From Rhizobiales bacterium NRL2 (lineage in GTDB: Bacteria > Pseudomonadota > Alphaproteobacteria > Minwuiales > Minwuiaceae), in the NCBI GenBank assembly GCA_001664005.1, contig CP016093.1:1309001-1373000 (forward strand): 64,000 bases of DNA, given 5' to 3'. Below the pieces are notes generated by a model. It searched no databases. It was given only the letters and a program-made list of their open reading frames with translations, and had not been told where the DNA came from. Position 1 is the stretch's first letter, and each line of letters starts with the position of its first letter. A program made the position numbers and the translations under genes. Shown here piece after piece: positions 1 through 13,099 of this stretch.

Positions 1-1809
<1,809 letters not shown>

Positions 1810-1849
1810 ATCGTTCCGGTGTTAGATTGAATCGCCACCGCCGCTTGGG

Positions 1850-1939
1850 TGTCATGCCCGCCCCCGTGCGGGCATCCGGCCAGGATCATCGACTTGCGGC
1901 GAAGCCGCTCCGGACCCCCGCACAGAGGCGGGGGTGACA
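1850..1939. repeat. 90-bp three-hairpin intergenic repeat, copy A1
   Basis: Bounded by TGTCA and TGACA. It contains three stem-loops: ATGCCCGC/GCGGGCAT, GCGGC-GAA-GCCGC and ACCCCCGC/GCGGGGGT. A nearly identical copy of the same 90-bp length lies at 39986-40075, and a diverged inverted copy at 51684-51791. It sits between the convergent ends of ligA and the SMP-30 gene, where it could act as a bidirectional transcription stop or simply be a REP-like repeat. Confidence 0.8.
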
Positions 1940-1993
1940 CGCCGAGTGAGTGGCGGTCCCGTAATTGGCGAATCGATCTGGCCGGTTGACCGT

Positions 1994-2848
1994 TTAATCG
2001 TCCCACCTCAACCGCACCCGGCATGACGCGACGGCGAGGCCGGCGACGCCGATGTCGGTGACATAGATGCTGCCGCAGTTCTCGTGCGGGCCCTCGCGGG
2101 AGCCGGTGACGACATAGAGATCGCGGAGATCGCCGCCGCCGAAAGCCACGCTGGTGACCATGGGCAGCGGAACCCGGAGGCTTTCCCGCAGCGATCCGTC
2201 CGGCTCCAGCACGGCGACGCGGCTGCCGAAGGCGACGGCGACGACGACAGCGCCGTCCTCGGCGACACACAGCCCGTCCGGATGGCCGTCCTCGAACTCG
2301 GCGAACACCGACCACTCGCCGACCCGGCCGTCGTCGACCTCGTAGACCCGCACGATGTTCCGGCGCGCATCCGAATGGTAGAGCCGCGTGCCGTCGGGCG
2401 AGAAACCCATGCCGTTGGTCAGCATGATGCCGTCGGAAACCGTCGAGGCGGTGCCATCCAGGTGAATGACATGGAGGTGTCCCGGCCGTTCGGGATCGCC
2501 GCTGAAGACCTGGAAACCGAGCGAGCCGACAAAGAGCCGGCCGGCCGCGTCGGTGGTGAAGTCGTTGAAGCCGATGGCCGTTTCGGTGATGTCCTTGTCC
2601 AGCAGGATCTCCGTGCGCGTCCCGTCGAAGCTCTTGAAGGCGATGTTGCGCCCGCCGACCACCACGCCGCCGTCGACATGATGGACCATGCCGCCGATGC
2701 CGCGGCGATGGGGGATGAGCGTCGTCACCGCGCCGTCACGGCTCAGGGCATGGACCCCGCCGTTCTGCACGTCGCTGAACAGCAGCCCGCGTTCCGCATC
2801 CCACAGCGGCGCCTCGATCAGGCCGTAGCCCGTGGCCAGTTGCTTCAT
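1994..2848 (-). CDS. SMP-30/gluconolactonase/LRE family protein
   Basis: Predicted six-bladed beta-propeller hydrolase of the SMP-30/gluconolactonase family, 284 aa, typically a Ca2+- or Zn2+-dependent lactonase; the substrate is unknown. Family metal-site regions are visible: the early glutamate in IEAPLWD (residue 12), the Asn in LTNGMGFSPDG and the Asp in GHPDGLC. The start at 2848 is chosen because GGGAGGA lies just upstream and because homology begins at MKQLATGYG; a longer in-frame extension exists but runs through the pnp terminator. No signal peptide is seen, so it is probably cytoplasmic. It lies downstream of pnp but is separated from it by a terminator, so it is probably transcribed independently. 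Confidence 0.85.
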   Translation of the reverse strand: MKQLATGYGLIEAPLWDAERGLLFSDVQNGGVHALSRDGAVTTLIPHRRGIGGMVHHVDGGVVVGGRNIAFKSFDGTRTEILLDKDITETAIGFNDFTTDAAGRLFVGSLGFQVFSGDPERPGHLHVIHLDGTASTVSDGIMLTNGMGFSPDGTRLYHSDARRNIVRVYEVDDGRVGEWSVFAEFEDGHPDGLCVAEDGAVVVAVAFGSRVAVLEPDGSLRESLRVPLPMVTSVAFGGGDLRDLYVVTGSREGPHENCGSIYVTDIGVAGLAVASCRVRLRWDD

Positions 2849-2896
2849 GTCGCATTCCTCCCGCGCGGCATTCTGGGCGAGGGCGGCGGAGCGGGC

Positions 2897-2932
2897 AAAG
2901 AAAAACCCCGGAAGCGGCGCTTCCGGGGTTTC
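2897..2932 (-). terminator. Rho-independent terminator after pnp
   Basis: On the minus strand a GC-rich hairpin (AAACCCCGGAAGC and its complement GCTTCCGGGGTTT around a 3-base loop) is followed by TTTTTCTTT. It lies 23 bases beyond the pnp stop codon and ends the rimP-to-pnp operon. Confidence 0.88.
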
Positions 2933-2954
2933 CCGTTCAGTTCGGGCCGTGGCG

Positions 2955-5120
<2,166 letters not shown>

Positions 5121-5244
5121 TCTTGCATACCTTCCTTCAGCCCCCCTGGGCTGATCCTGAAACCGGAAGGCGGGGTCCGCCCCTGCGGCCCGCGCCTGTC
5201 AGCTTTCCGATTTCCTTGCCCGGCGCGCCGGCCGGGCCGCAGCG

Positions 5245-5514
5245 TCAGCGGCGGATTCCGAGACGCTGAATGAGTTCGCGATAGCGCGCCTCGTCCTTGC
5301 CCCTGACATAGTCAAGCAGCGAGCGCCGCTTGGAGACCAGCATCAGCAGGCCGCGGCGCGAGTGGTTGTCCTTCTTGTGGGTCTTGAAGTGCTCGGTCAG
5401 ATTGACGATCCGTTCGGTCAGGATCGCGATCTGGACCTCGGGGGAACCCGTGTCGCCGCCTTCGCGGGCAAATTCCTTGATCAGTTCCGACTTGCGTTCG
5501 GCAGTGATCGACAT
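5245..5514 (-). CDS. rpsO: 30S ribosomal protein S15
   Basis: Primary 16S rRNA-binding protein of the small subunit platform, 89 aa, the standard length. Diagnostic segments are [32 protein letters not shown] and LLDYVRGKD. The start MSITAERK at 5514 has GGAGAA upstream; the frame continues upstream, but homology does not. It sits between truB and pnp on the same strand, the common proteobacterial arrangement. Confidence 0.97.
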   Translation of the reverse strand: MSITAERKSELIKEFAREGGDTGSPEVQIAILTERIVNLTEHFKTHKKDNHSRRGLLMLVSKRRSLLDYVRGKDEARYRELIQRLGIRR

Positions 5515-5554
5515 CGTATTCTCCATCTCGATTTCGCAGACCGGCCGTGGCCGG

Positions 5555-6460
5555 TCAGAGATTGAACACACGCACCGGCTCGACGAATTCCGAGCGGTAG
5601 CGGGCCAGCGCCACCGGCTTGCGGTCGTGCATCACGCACAGCAATTCCGCCTCCGGGGACGTGAAGTTGAGGACCCGGACCGGCTGACCATGACGAAGTC
5701 TGTCAGCCTGCTCACCGGTCAGGGCCAGAGCCGGGATGTCGTCCAGCGCGGTCTCGATCGGTGACAGGGCCTCAAGGCCGGCGCGCTTATCGCACAGGGA
5801 AACGAAATCATCCAGAGAAATCGCCGCGCTTTCGCGGAACGGACCCACCGCCGTGCGGCGCAGTTCGGCGACGTGGCCGCGGGCGCCGAGCGCCAGGGCC
5901 AGATCGCGCGCCAGGCTGCGCACATAGACGCCCTTGCCGGACCGCATCTCGAAGCGGCTGTGGTCCGGATCCGGGTCGTCGAGATGCACCAGGCTGTAGA
6001 TCTCCGCCTCGCGGGGCGGCAGATCCGGCGGGGCGCCGGCGCGCGCCAGATCATAGGCCCGTTGGCCATTCACCTTGATGGCGGAGAAGGTCGGCGGAGT
6101 CTGCATGATCCGGCCGGTGAACGCGGTCAGCGCGGCGTCGATGGCGGACGGGCCGGGCCGGACATCGCTTTCGGCCAGAGCCTCGCCTTCGGCGTCGTCG
6201 GTCGTGGTCTGCACGCCCCAGCGCACGGTGAAGCGATAGACCTTCGTGGCGTCGTTCAGCAACGGCACGCATTTCGTGGCCTCGCCGAAAGCGATGGGCA
6301 GGATGCCGCTGGCCAGCGGATCGAGGGTGCCGGCATGGCCCGCCTTCTGCGCGTCCAGCAGCCGCCGGGCGCGATTGACCATGTCGGTGGAGGTCGGCCC
6401 CACGGGCTTGTCGAGGACCAGCCAGCCATGTACGGGCTGGCCGCGCCTACGCCGTCCCAT
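5555..6460 (-). CDS. truB: tRNA pseudouridine(55) synthase TruB
   Basis: Isomerises U55 of the tRNA T-loop to pseudouridine. The 301-aa protein has the catalytic motif [12 protein letters not shown] with nucleophile Asp47 and a C-terminal PUA-like region. Its first codons overlap the end of rbfA by 14 bases, so translation is probably coupled. It belongs to the rimP-nusA-infB-rbfA-truB-rpsO-pnp operon. Confidence 0.96.
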   Translation of the reverse strand: MGRRRRGQPVHGWLVLDKPVGPTSTDMVNRARRLLDAQKAGHAGTLDPLASGILPIAFGEATKCVPLLNDATKVYRFTVRWGVQTTTDDAEGEALAESDVRPGPSAIDAALTAFTGRIMQTPPTFSAIKVNGQRAYDLARAGAPPDLPPREAEIYSLVHLDDPDPDHSRFEMRSGKGVYVRSLARDLALALGARGHVAELRRTAVGPFRESAAISLDDFVSLCDKRAGLEALSPIETALDDIPALALTGEQADRLRHGQPVRVLNFTSPEAELLCVMHDRKPVALARYRSEFVEPVRVFNL

Positions 6461-6851
6461 CGTCGTCCAGGTCGCCGCGGACGGCGTCGGAGCGCAGTAT
6501 CCGGTCGATGTGGTCGGCGTGTTCGAAGGTCTCGTCGCGGCGGAAGACCAGCTTCGGCGCGTATTTCAGCTTCACCGAGCGGGCGATCCGGCCGGACAGG
6601 AAACGGGCCGAGCGGTTCAGGCCGGCCAGAACGTCATCGACCTCGACGCCGCCCAGCGGTTCGACGAAGACCGTGGCGTTGCGCAGGTCGGGCGAGAGCG
6701 AAACCTCGGTCACGGTGATCGAGCGGCCGCTGACCGCCGGATCCTGTACCTCGCCGCGGTTCAGCGTTTCCGACAACGCGTGACGGATCAGTTCGCCGAC
6801 ACGCAGTTGCCGCGTGCCGGGCCCTTCGGACTTGTTGCGGTGATGACGCAT
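6447..6851 (-). CDS. rbfA: 30S ribosome-binding factor RbfA
   Basis: Late 30S maturation and cold-shock factor, 134 aa, single KH-type fold. Family signature segments are RVGELIRHALSE, ITVTEVSLSPDLRNATVFVEPLGG and LKYAPKLVFRRDE. It lies 36 bases after infB and overlaps truB by 14 bases, the standard operon order. Confidence 0.95.
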   Translation of the reverse strand: MRHHRNKSEGPGTRQLRVGELIRHALSETLNRGEVQDPAVSGRSITVTEVSLSPDLRNATVFVEPLGGVEVDDVLAGLNRSARFLSGRIARSVKLKYAPKLVFRRDETFEHADHIDRILRSDAVRGDLDDDGTA

Positions 6852-6887
6852 GGGATAGAGAGCGGCCGCTGCGCGCCGGTCATGGCG

Positions 6888-9545
6888 CTACAGCGTCCGC
6901 TCGATCTCCTGAATCTCGTACACCTCGATCTGATCGCCGTCCTGGATGTCCTGATGGTTCTGGAAGGCAATGCCGCATTCGCTGCCTTGGCGCACTTCGG
7001 CCACTTCTTCCTTGAAGTGCTTCAGGTTGGCGATGGTGCCTTCGTGCAGCACGATGCCGTCGCGCAGCTGGCGATATTTCGCATTGCGCTTGACCGTGCC
7101 GTCCACAACCAGACAGCCGGCAATCTTGCCGACCTTGGTGATGTTGAACACCTGACGGACCTCGGCCGTGCCCAGGTTGATCTCCCTGGATTCGGGTTCC
7201 AGAAGGCCGCTCATGATGGCCTTCAGGTCGTCCGTCAACTCGTAGATGACGTTGTAGTAGCGGATATCGACGCCATCGCGTTCGGCTGCCTCGCGCGCCT
7301 GCTTGTTGGGTCGCGCGTTGAAGCCGAAGATCACCGCCCCGGCGGACTTCGCCAGGGTGACGTCGGTTTCCGTGATGCCGCCGACGCCAGCGTGGAGGAT
7401 GCGCGCCTTGACCTCGTCGGTCGACATCTTCTCCGCCGAGGCCACGATCGCCTCGACCGAGCCCTGCACGTCGCCCTTGATGAGGATCGGCACCTCGGCC
7501 GCCTGGCCTTCCTTGATGGCTGACAGCATCTGCTCCAGCGTGCCGCGGCCGCCCTGCGAGGCGAGGTGGTTCTTCATGCGCCGGGCGCGGACCTCGGCCA
7601 CTTCGCGGGCGCGGGATTCGCTGTCGACCACGATGAAGTCGTCGCCGGCCGACGGGGCGTCCTGATAGCCCAGCACCTCGACCGGACGGGACGGCTCGGC
7701 CGCGTCCAGACGTTCGCCGTGTTCGTCCACCAGGGCGCGGACACGGCCCCAGGTCGCGCCGGAGACGAAGATGTCGCCGACCTTCAGCGTCCCGCCCTGA
7801 ACCAGAACGGTCGCCACGGCGCCGCGGCCCTGTTCAAGCTGCGCCTCGATCACCGTACCGTTGGCAGTGCGGTCGGGATTGGCCTTCAGGTCCATCAACT
7901 CCGCCTGGAGCACGATGGTCTCCACCAGCGAATCGAGGTTGGTGCCCTTCAGCGCGGAGATCTCGACGACGAGTTGCTCGCCGCCCATCTCCTCGACCAC
8001 GATGTTGTGCTGCAGCAGATCCTGCTTCACGCGGCTCGGATCGGCGTCCGGCTTGTCGATCTTGTTGACCGCGATGATGATCGGCGCCCCGGCCGCCTGG
8101 GCGTGATGGATCGCCTCGACGGTCTGCGGCATGACCGAATCGTCGGCCGCGACCACCAGCACCACGATGTCCGTCACCTTGGCGCCGCGAGAGCGCATGG
8201 AGGTGAAGGCCGCGTGGCCCGGCGTGTCGAGGAAGGTGATCTTCTGGCCGTTGTCCGTGGTGACCTGATAGGCGCCGATGTGCTGGGTGATGCCACCGGC
8301 CTCGCCGCGGACGACATCGGTCTTGCGCAGCGCGTCCAGCACCGAGGTCTTGCCGTGGTCGACATGGCCCATGACCGTGACCACGGCCGGGCGCGTCTTC
8401 AGATCGGCGTCGACATCCTGCGGCGGGACGATCGCGTCCTCGACATCGGTTTCGGAGACCCGCTTGATCCTGTGGCCGAACTCCTCGATGACGAGTTCCG
8501 CGGTGTCGGCGTCGATGGTCTGGTTGATGGTCGCCATCACGCCCATCTTCATCATCGCCTTGACGACGTCGCCGCCGCGTACGGCCATGCGGTTGGCCAG
8601 TTCGCCCACGGTCAGCGCCTCGGGCACCACGACCTCGCGCACGATCCTGCCCTGAGCCTCCTGGCCGCCGCCGGAGCCCTTGGAGGACCGCTTGTCGCGG
8701 TTGGTGCGGCGGCGGAAGGCGGCCAGCGATTTCTGCTTCTCGCCGGTATCGTCGAGCGCCTGGGATATCGTCAGCTTGCCGCTGCGGCGGTTCTTGCCGC
8801 CCGGCTTGCCGCGCGCGGGCGGGCGCGCTGGCGTCGCCGCAGGGCGGCCGCCCTTGCGGGCGCGGCTGCTCTCGTCGCTTTCTGTTTCCTCGGCGGCGGC
8901 GTCGGCCGTCCTGGCCGGCCGGGGCTTGTCGGTCGCCTGCTTCGCCTTCTCTTCCTCTTCGGCCTTGCGGCGGGCTTCCTCTTCCTCGGCCTGCTGGCGC
9001 GCCTCTTCCTCTTCGGCCTTGCGGCGGGCTTCCTCTTCCTCGGCCTGACGACGCGCATCTTCCTCTTCGGCCTTGCGGCGGGCCTCGGCGGCGGCGAGCC
9101 GCTCGGCGTCCTCGCTGGCCTTGGCCTTGCGATCGGCGGCCTGCGCCTGGGCCGATTTCAGCGCCTTCGCGCGCGCGGCCTTCTCGTCCTCTGTCAGCCG
9201 CGGCAGGACGTTGCGGTTGCGCGTCTGTTCCAGACGTGAGCGGCCATCGGGCTTCGCCGGCGGCGAGGTCGCGCCCTGACGCCTGGTGATTTCCTCGCGC
9301 TCGGCGGCGCGGGCCGGATCGGCCGGCTTGGCAGCCGGCTGCTCGGACTGTGGCGCCGGGGTCTGCCGCTCGGGCTCGCGCTTCGTCGAACGCTTCTTCT
9401 TGACCTCAACCTGGACGTTGCGCGTGCTGCGGCCGCCCGAGCCCTGACGGCCCGGACTTCCGTCCGAACGTTTCTTCAGTTCCAGCCGTGCGCCTCGCGA
9501 GACGGTCAGTGTCTTCTTCTCGCCAGGTTGCTTTTGGTCAGTCAT
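6888..9545 (-). CDS. infB: Translation initiation factor IF-2
   Basis: GTPase that brings initiator tRNA to the 30S subunit and promotes subunit joining; 885 aa. The N-terminal third is low complexity and strongly charged, with Glu/Ala/Arg-rich coiled coil encoded by 54-bp tandem repeats at about 8950-9085. The IF2 N-domain follows ([18 protein letters not shown]), then the G domain with G1 GHVDHGKT, G3 DTPGHAAF and G4 NKID, and the C-terminal domains II-IV. It lies 18 bases after the ylxR homologue. An alternative internal start, as in E. coli IF2-beta, cannot be decided from the sequence. Confidence 0.97.
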   Translation of the reverse strand: MTDQKQPGEKKTLTVSRGARLELKKRSDGSPGRQGSGGRSTRNVQVEVKKKRSTKREPERQTPAPQSEQPAAKPADPARAAEREEITRRQGATSPPAKPDGRSRLEQTRNRNVLPRLTEDEKAARAKALKSAQAQAADRKAKASEDAERLAAAEARRKAEEEDARRQAEEEEARRKAEEEEARQQAEEEEARRKAEEEEKAKQATDKPRPARTADAAAEETESDESSRARKGGRPAATPARPPARGKPGGKNRRSGKLTISQALDDTGEKQKSLAAFRRRTNRDKRSSKGSGGGQEAQGRIVREVVVPEALTVGELANRMAVRGGDVVKAMMKMGVMATINQTIDADTAELVIEEFGHRIKRVSETDVEDAIVPPQDVDADLKTRPAVVTVMGHVDHGKTSVLDALRKTDVVRGEAGGITQHIGAYQVTTDNGQKITFLDTPGHAAFTSMRSRGAKVTDIVVLVVAADDSVMPQTVEAIHHAQAAGAPIIIAVNKIDKPDADPSRVKQDLLQHNIVVEEMGGEQLVVEISALKGTNLDSLVETIVLQAELMDLKANPDRTANGTVIEAQLEQGRGAVATVLVQGGTLKVGDIFVSGATWGRVRALVDEHGERLDAAEPSRPVEVLGYQDAPSAGDDFIVVDSESRAREVAEVRARRMKNHLASQGGRGTLEQMLSAIKEGQAAEVPILIKGDVQGSVEAIVASAEKMSTDEVKARILHAGVGGITETDVTLAKSAGAVIFGFNARPNKQAREAAERDGVDIRYYNVIYELTDDLKAIMSGLLEPESREINLGTAEVRQVFNITKVGKIAGCLVVDGTVKRNAKYRQLRDGIVLHEGTIANLKHFKEEVAEVRQGSECGIAFQNHQDIQDGDQIEVYEIQEIERTL
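8945..9090 (-). repeat. 54-bp tandem repeats inside infB
   Basis: The plus-strand string CTTCCTCTTCGGCCTTGCGG recurs at 8951, 9005 and 9059, a period of 54 bases (18 codons). The repeats encode Glu/Ala/Arg-rich heptad-like coiled coil in the IF-2 N-terminal region. Copy number in such stretches can change by slippage without breaking the frame. Confidence 0.85.
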
Positions 9546-9563
9546 GTACGATCCGCTTTTCCG

Positions 9564-10172
9564 TTACCAATCTACCGGCGACCCCGAGATCAGGCTCAGC
9601 CGTTCCGTTTCACGCAGGAACATGTCGGCCAGCCGCCCCGACGCGACCGCAGCATGTACCACATTTCCCCGGCCCAAGGCCAAGCTCAATTCCTCCCGGC
9701 CGAACAGGCCGACCAGAGGCGCCGGACCGGCCAGCCTGGCCGCCCTTTCCCGGGCGGTCCCGCCGCCGTCGGCGGCGACGATCATGACCGCCGCCTCGCC
9801 CTTTCCGGCCTTGTCGGCGACCTTCTCGAAGCCCGCCGTCACCAGGCCGGCGCCGTTCGCCAGTCCCAGCAGGTCCAGGCAGCGCCGCCGGAGCAGCCGT
9901 TCCGTCAGACCCGCCAGATCCTCGGGCAGCTTCGCCTCCTCGCGGAAGGCGCGGGGAAAGGGATTTCTCCGTCCCAGCCCCTCGAAGACCTTCCGCTCGG
10001 CCGACAGCCAGGCGCCGCGGCCGGGCAGCTTCTCCTCGACGTCCGGCGTCACCACCCTGGCCGGATCCAGCACGAACCGGATCAGCCGGGCCGTCTCGCC
10101 GCTGGCGCCGCTGACGATGCAGCGCCGCTGCGGCGTTTCGCGCGCGGGCTTGCCGGTCGCCGCGTCCGGCGG
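9564..10172 (-). CDS. YlxR (DUF448)/L7Ae-like RNA-binding protein, start codon unresolved
   Basis: Two-domain RNA-binding protein usual in alphaproteobacterial nusA-infB operons. It has an N-terminal YlxR/DUF448 domain (QRRCIVSGAS, LDPARVV, LPGRGAW) and a C-terminal L7Ae-like domain (LDLLGLANGAGLVTAGFEKV). The only canonical start in frame is GTG at 10073, which would cut off the conserved RRCIVSG segment encoded just upstream. The frame is open up to an in-frame stop at 10284-10286, with no ATG, GTG or TTG above 10073. The coordinates given begin next to the nusA stop and are a minimum estimate of the true coding extent. A rare start codon, a sequence error or a real lesion could explain this. 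Confidence 0.7.
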   Translation of the reverse strand, partial: PPDAATGKPARETPQRRCIVSGASGETARLIRFVLDPARVVTPDVEEKLPGRGAWLSAERKVFEGLGRRNPFPRAFREEAKLPEDLAGLTERLLRRRCLDLLGLANGAGLVTAGFEKVADKAGKGEAAVMIVAADGGGTARERAARLAGPAPLVGLFGREELSLALGRGNVVHAAVASGRLADMFLRETERLSLISGSPVDW

Positions 10173-10173
10173 A

Positions 10174-11739
10174 TCAGACCGCCGGGGATTCCTCGTTTTC
10201 GTCGCTCTCCGCAGTCTCTTCTTCCTCGTCGGCGAACCAGTGCGCCCGCGCGGCCATGATGATCTCGTTGGCGTCCTCGACGCTCAGGTCGAATTCGCGC
10301 AGCGGCGCGTCCGCGTCGGTGACAAGCTCCTCCGATGCGAAGTCGCCCAGGTCGTCGAGGGTCTTGACCCCGGCCTCGCCGAGCTTCACCAGCATGGCCG
10401 GGGTAAGCTTCTCGATCGCAGCGATGTCGTCGTCCACGCCGAGCTCCCGGCGCTTCTCGTCCATCGCTTCCTCGAGCCGCTGGAGATGCTCCTGGGCCCG
10501 CGACGACAGCTCTTCGGCAACGTCGCGATCGAAGCCCTCGATCTCCTCCAGATCCTCCAGCGGGGAATAGGCGACTTCCTCGACGCTGTCGAATCCTTCC
10601 GCCACCAATAGCTGGGCAATCATCTCGTCGACGTCCAGAGCCGCGATGAACATTTCCGAGCGTTCACGGAACTCCGTCTGGCGGCGTTCGGATTCCTCTT
10701 CCTCGGTCAGGATGTCGATATCCCAGCCCGAAAGCTGGGAGGCAAGGCGCACGTTCTGGCCGCGTCGGCCGATCGCCAGGCTGAGCTGGTCGTCGGGCAC
10801 CACCACCTCGATGCGGTTCTGATCCTCGTCCAGCACCACCTTCATCACATCGGCCGGCGCCAGCGCGCTGACGATGAAACTGGCCGGGTCGGAGGTATGC
10901 GGGATGATGTCGATCTTCTCGCCCTGCAGTTCGTTGACCACCGCCTGGACGCGGCTGCCGCGCATGCCGACGCAGGCGCCGACCGGGTCGATCGAGGAAT
11001 CGTGGCTGATCACGGCGATCTTGGCGCGGCTGCCCGGATCCCGGGCCACGGCCTTGATCTCGATGACGCCGTCATAGACCTCCGGGACTTCCTGGGCGAA
11101 CAGCATCGCCATGAAGCGCGGATGCGTGCGCGACAGGAAGATCTGCGGCCCGCGGTTCTCCCGCCGGACATCGTAGATGAAGGCCCGGACGCGGTCGCCG
11201 GGGCGGAAGGTCTCCCTGGGCAGCAGTTCGTCGCGGCGCAGGATCGCCTCGGCGCGGCCGAGATCGACCATGACGTTGCCGTGTTCGACGCGCTTGACCA
11301 GACCGTTGATGATCTCGCCGACGCGGTCCTTGTATTCGTCATACTGGCGGTCGCGCTCGGCATCGCGGACCTTCTGGAAGATGATCTGCTTCGCCGACTG
11401 GGCGGAGACGCGGCCGAAGTCGATGGGCGGCAGGGGCTCCGAGATCAGGTCGCCGAGCTGGGCGTCGGGGTTCATCTCCCGGGCGTCATCCAGCGAGATC
11501 TGGGTGGCCGCGTCCTCGATCTCGTCGACCGTCTCGCGCAGGCGCCAGATGCTGATGTCGCCGGATTTGCGGTCGATCTCGGCGCGGATCATGTGCTCGG
11601 CGCCGTAGGTCACCTTGGCCGTGCGCTGGATCGCTTCCTCCAGCGCCTCCATCACGATCTCCGGATCGATGGACTTCTCGCGGGCGACCGCGTCGGCCAC
11701 CTGCAGCAGTTCCAGCCTGTTCGCTGTGGTCACCGCCAT
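10174..11739 (-). CDS. nusA: Transcription termination/antitermination factor NusA
   Basis: RNA polymerase-binding pausing and antitermination factor, 521 aa. It has an N-terminal RNAP-binding domain, an S1 domain (about residues 135-200), two KH domains (PVGACVGMRGSRVQAV, then LSLAIGRRGQNVRLAS) and two C-terminal acidic repeats ending in an Asp/Glu-rich tail. It lies 7 bases after rimP. Its stop abuts the ylxR homologue. Confidence 0.97.
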   Translation of the reverse strand: MAVTTANRLELLQVADAVAREKSIDPEIVMEALEEAIQRTAKVTYGAEHMIRAEIDRKSGDISIWRLRETVDEIEDAATQISLDDAREMNPDAQLGDLISEPLPPIDFGRVSAQSAKQIIFQKVRDAERDRQYDEYKDRVGEIINGLVKRVEHGNVMVDLGRAEAILRRDELLPRETFRPGDRVRAFIYDVRRENRGPQIFLSRTHPRFMAMLFAQEVPEVYDGVIEIKAVARDPGSRAKIAVISHDSSIDPVGACVGMRGSRVQAVVNELQGEKIDIIPHTSDPASFIVSALAPADVMKVVLDEDQNRIEVVVPDDQLSLAIGRRGQNVRLASQLSGWDIDILTEEEESERRQTEFRERSEMFIAALDVDEMIAQLLVAEGFDSVEEVAYSPLEDLEEIEGFDRDVAEELSSRAQEHLQRLEEAMDEKRRELGVDDDIAAIEKLTPAMLVKLGEAGVKTLDDLGDFASEELVTDADAPLREFDLSVEDANEIIMAARAHWFADEEEETAESDENEESPAV

Positions 11740-11746
11740 GATGCTG

Positions 11747-12295
11747 CTACTCCGTCTCTTCCGTCTTGCGGCGCGCCTTTTCGCGCGCCTTGCTTTCCTT
11801 GAGGCTCGCCTCGATCAGCCGATCGGTGAGAACCAGCTTGGCGTCCGCGATATCGTCCAGCGGCAGGGTGACCGCCGCGTCCTCCGGCCTGACGCCGTTC
11901 AGTTCCATCTTCACGGCGTCGCCGTCCAGGCCGGTCAGCAGGCCCTTGAAGCGCTTGCGGCCGTCGATCGGCTGGTGCAGCTCCACGCGGGCGTCATGGC
12001 CGGCATAGCGCTCGAAGTCCTTGCGCCGGGTCAGCGGCCGGTCGATGCCCGGCGAGGAAACTTCCAGCGAAAAGGCCTCGCTGATCGGATCCTCGACGTC
12101 AAGCAGCGCCGAGACCGCGTGGCTCACCGTCTCGCAGTCCTCGACCTCCATGCCGCCGTCCGACATCCGCTCCGCCATGATCTGCAATACGGGCCGCGCG
12201 CCGCCCGTGTAGCGGATGCGGACGATCTCGTATCCCATGCTTTCCAGTGACGGCGCGATCAGTTGCCCGATGCGGTCCGTCAGTGCCGATGTCAT
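11747..12295 (-). CDS. rimP: Ribosome maturation factor RimP
   Basis: Assists 30S assembly; 182 aa. Signature segments are GYEIVRIRY, MEVEDCETVSHAVSALLD and LEVSSPGIDRPLTRRKDFERYAG. The start at 12295 (MTSALTDRIG) is preferred over an upstream in-frame extension because homology begins there. It is the first gene of the nusA-infB operon, and the operon promoter should lie in the 50 bases between this start and the trmB terminator. The C-terminus is Lys/Arg/Glu rich. Confidence 0.95.
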   Translation of the reverse strand: MTSALTDRIGQLIAPSLESMGYEIVRIRYTGGARPVLQIMAERMSDGGMEVEDCETVSHAVSALLDVEDPISEAFSLEVSSPGIDRPLTRRKDFERYAGHDARVELHQPIDGRKRFKGLLTGLDGDAVKMELNGVRPEDAAVTLPLDDIADAKLVLTDRLIEASLKESKAREKARRKTEETE

Positions 12296-12347
12296 GAATC
12301 CGGTACCCAAAGATTGCCCAAACCGGCTGCCGACACACGCCAGAAAC

Positions 12348-12370
12348 AAAAAAGTGGGCCCGCGGCCCAC
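12348..12370 (-). terminator. Rho-independent terminator after trmB
   Basis: On the minus strand, GTGGGCC-GCG-GGCCCAC is followed by six T residues. It closes the tsaB-to-trmB block and separates it from the rimP operon. Confidence 0.87.
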
Positions 12371-12435
12371 CCGATCCGACGCTCCAAGCAGCGTTTACTG
12401 GTGTAGGGCGGATAATAAGGATTTCCGCCACATCT

Positions 12436-13098
12436 TCAAGTGTTTCTCGTGAAGCGGAAATACAGTGGCCGGTCGCCCTTCTCCAGCGCCTTGGCCTCGT
12501 AGCGCGTCCGCCGGTGGCCGGCCGGCGGCAGCCGCCAGTCGTCGGGGCGCTCGGCGGGCCAGTCGAAGTCGGGATGGGCCAGCAGATGGCGCAGGATCCA
12601 GCGGGCGTAGTCCATGTGGTCGGTGGCGATGCGCAGATCGGCGCTTGGCTTCAGAACCCGCGCCAGGCTGTCCAGGTTCTCCCGCGAGACGATGCGCCGC
12701 TTGTGATGACGCAGCTTCGGCCAGGGATCGGGGAACAGGATGAAACAGCGGTCGACCGACGAGTCCGGCAGGCCGTCGAGCAGGGGCCTGACGTCGTCGT
12801 CCAGCAGCAGGACGTTTCCCAGCCCCTCGTCCTCGATCATGCCGAGCGTCTTGGCCACGCCTTCCAGGAAGGGTTCGCAGCCGATCAGCGTGGCCTCGGG
12901 GTGGTCCGCGGCCTGGGCCGTCAGATGCTCGCCGCCGCCGCTGCCGATTTCCAGCCACACCGGCCCGGCTGGCAGGCGCGCCGGATCGGGCGCAAGCCGG
13001 GGCAGCAGGTCGTCGATCAGCCGTTCCTGGCGCGGACTGAGCCGCTTGCCGCGTCGCCGGCCGTAGAACCGGTAGGGCGGTCCGTCCGCGCGGCCCAA
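12436..13098 (-). CDS. trmB: tRNA (guanine-N7-)-methyltransferase TrmB
   Basis: SAM-dependent enzyme that makes m7G46 in tRNA; 220 aa. It has the SAM motif EIGSGGGEHL, the family segment FILFPDPWPKLRHHKRR, and a C-terminal Asp-containing RTRYEAKA motif. The start is TTG at 13098, one base after the metK stop codon, which points to translational coupling. Placement directly after metK, whose product is its methyl donor, is the standard alphaproteobacterial order. A strong terminator follows. Confidence 0.94.
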   Translation of the reverse strand: MGRADGPPYRFYGRRRGKRLSPRQERLIDDLLPRLAPDPARLPAGPVWLEIGSGGGEHLTAQAADHPEATLIGCEPFLEGVAKTLGMIEDEGLGNVLLLDDDVRPLLDGLPDSSVDRCFILFPDPWPKLRHHKRRIVSRENLDSLARVLKPSADLRIATDHMDYARWILRHLLAHPDFDWPAERPDDWRLPPAGHRRTRYEAKALEKGDRPLYFRFTRNT

Positions 13099-13099
13099 C

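Noticed and set aside
5218-5237. Hairpin GCCCGGC/GCCGGGC between rpsO and pnp as a terminator
   Set aside because: The stem is real but no T-tract follows on the minus strand; it may be an RNase processing site instead. Not strong enough to list.
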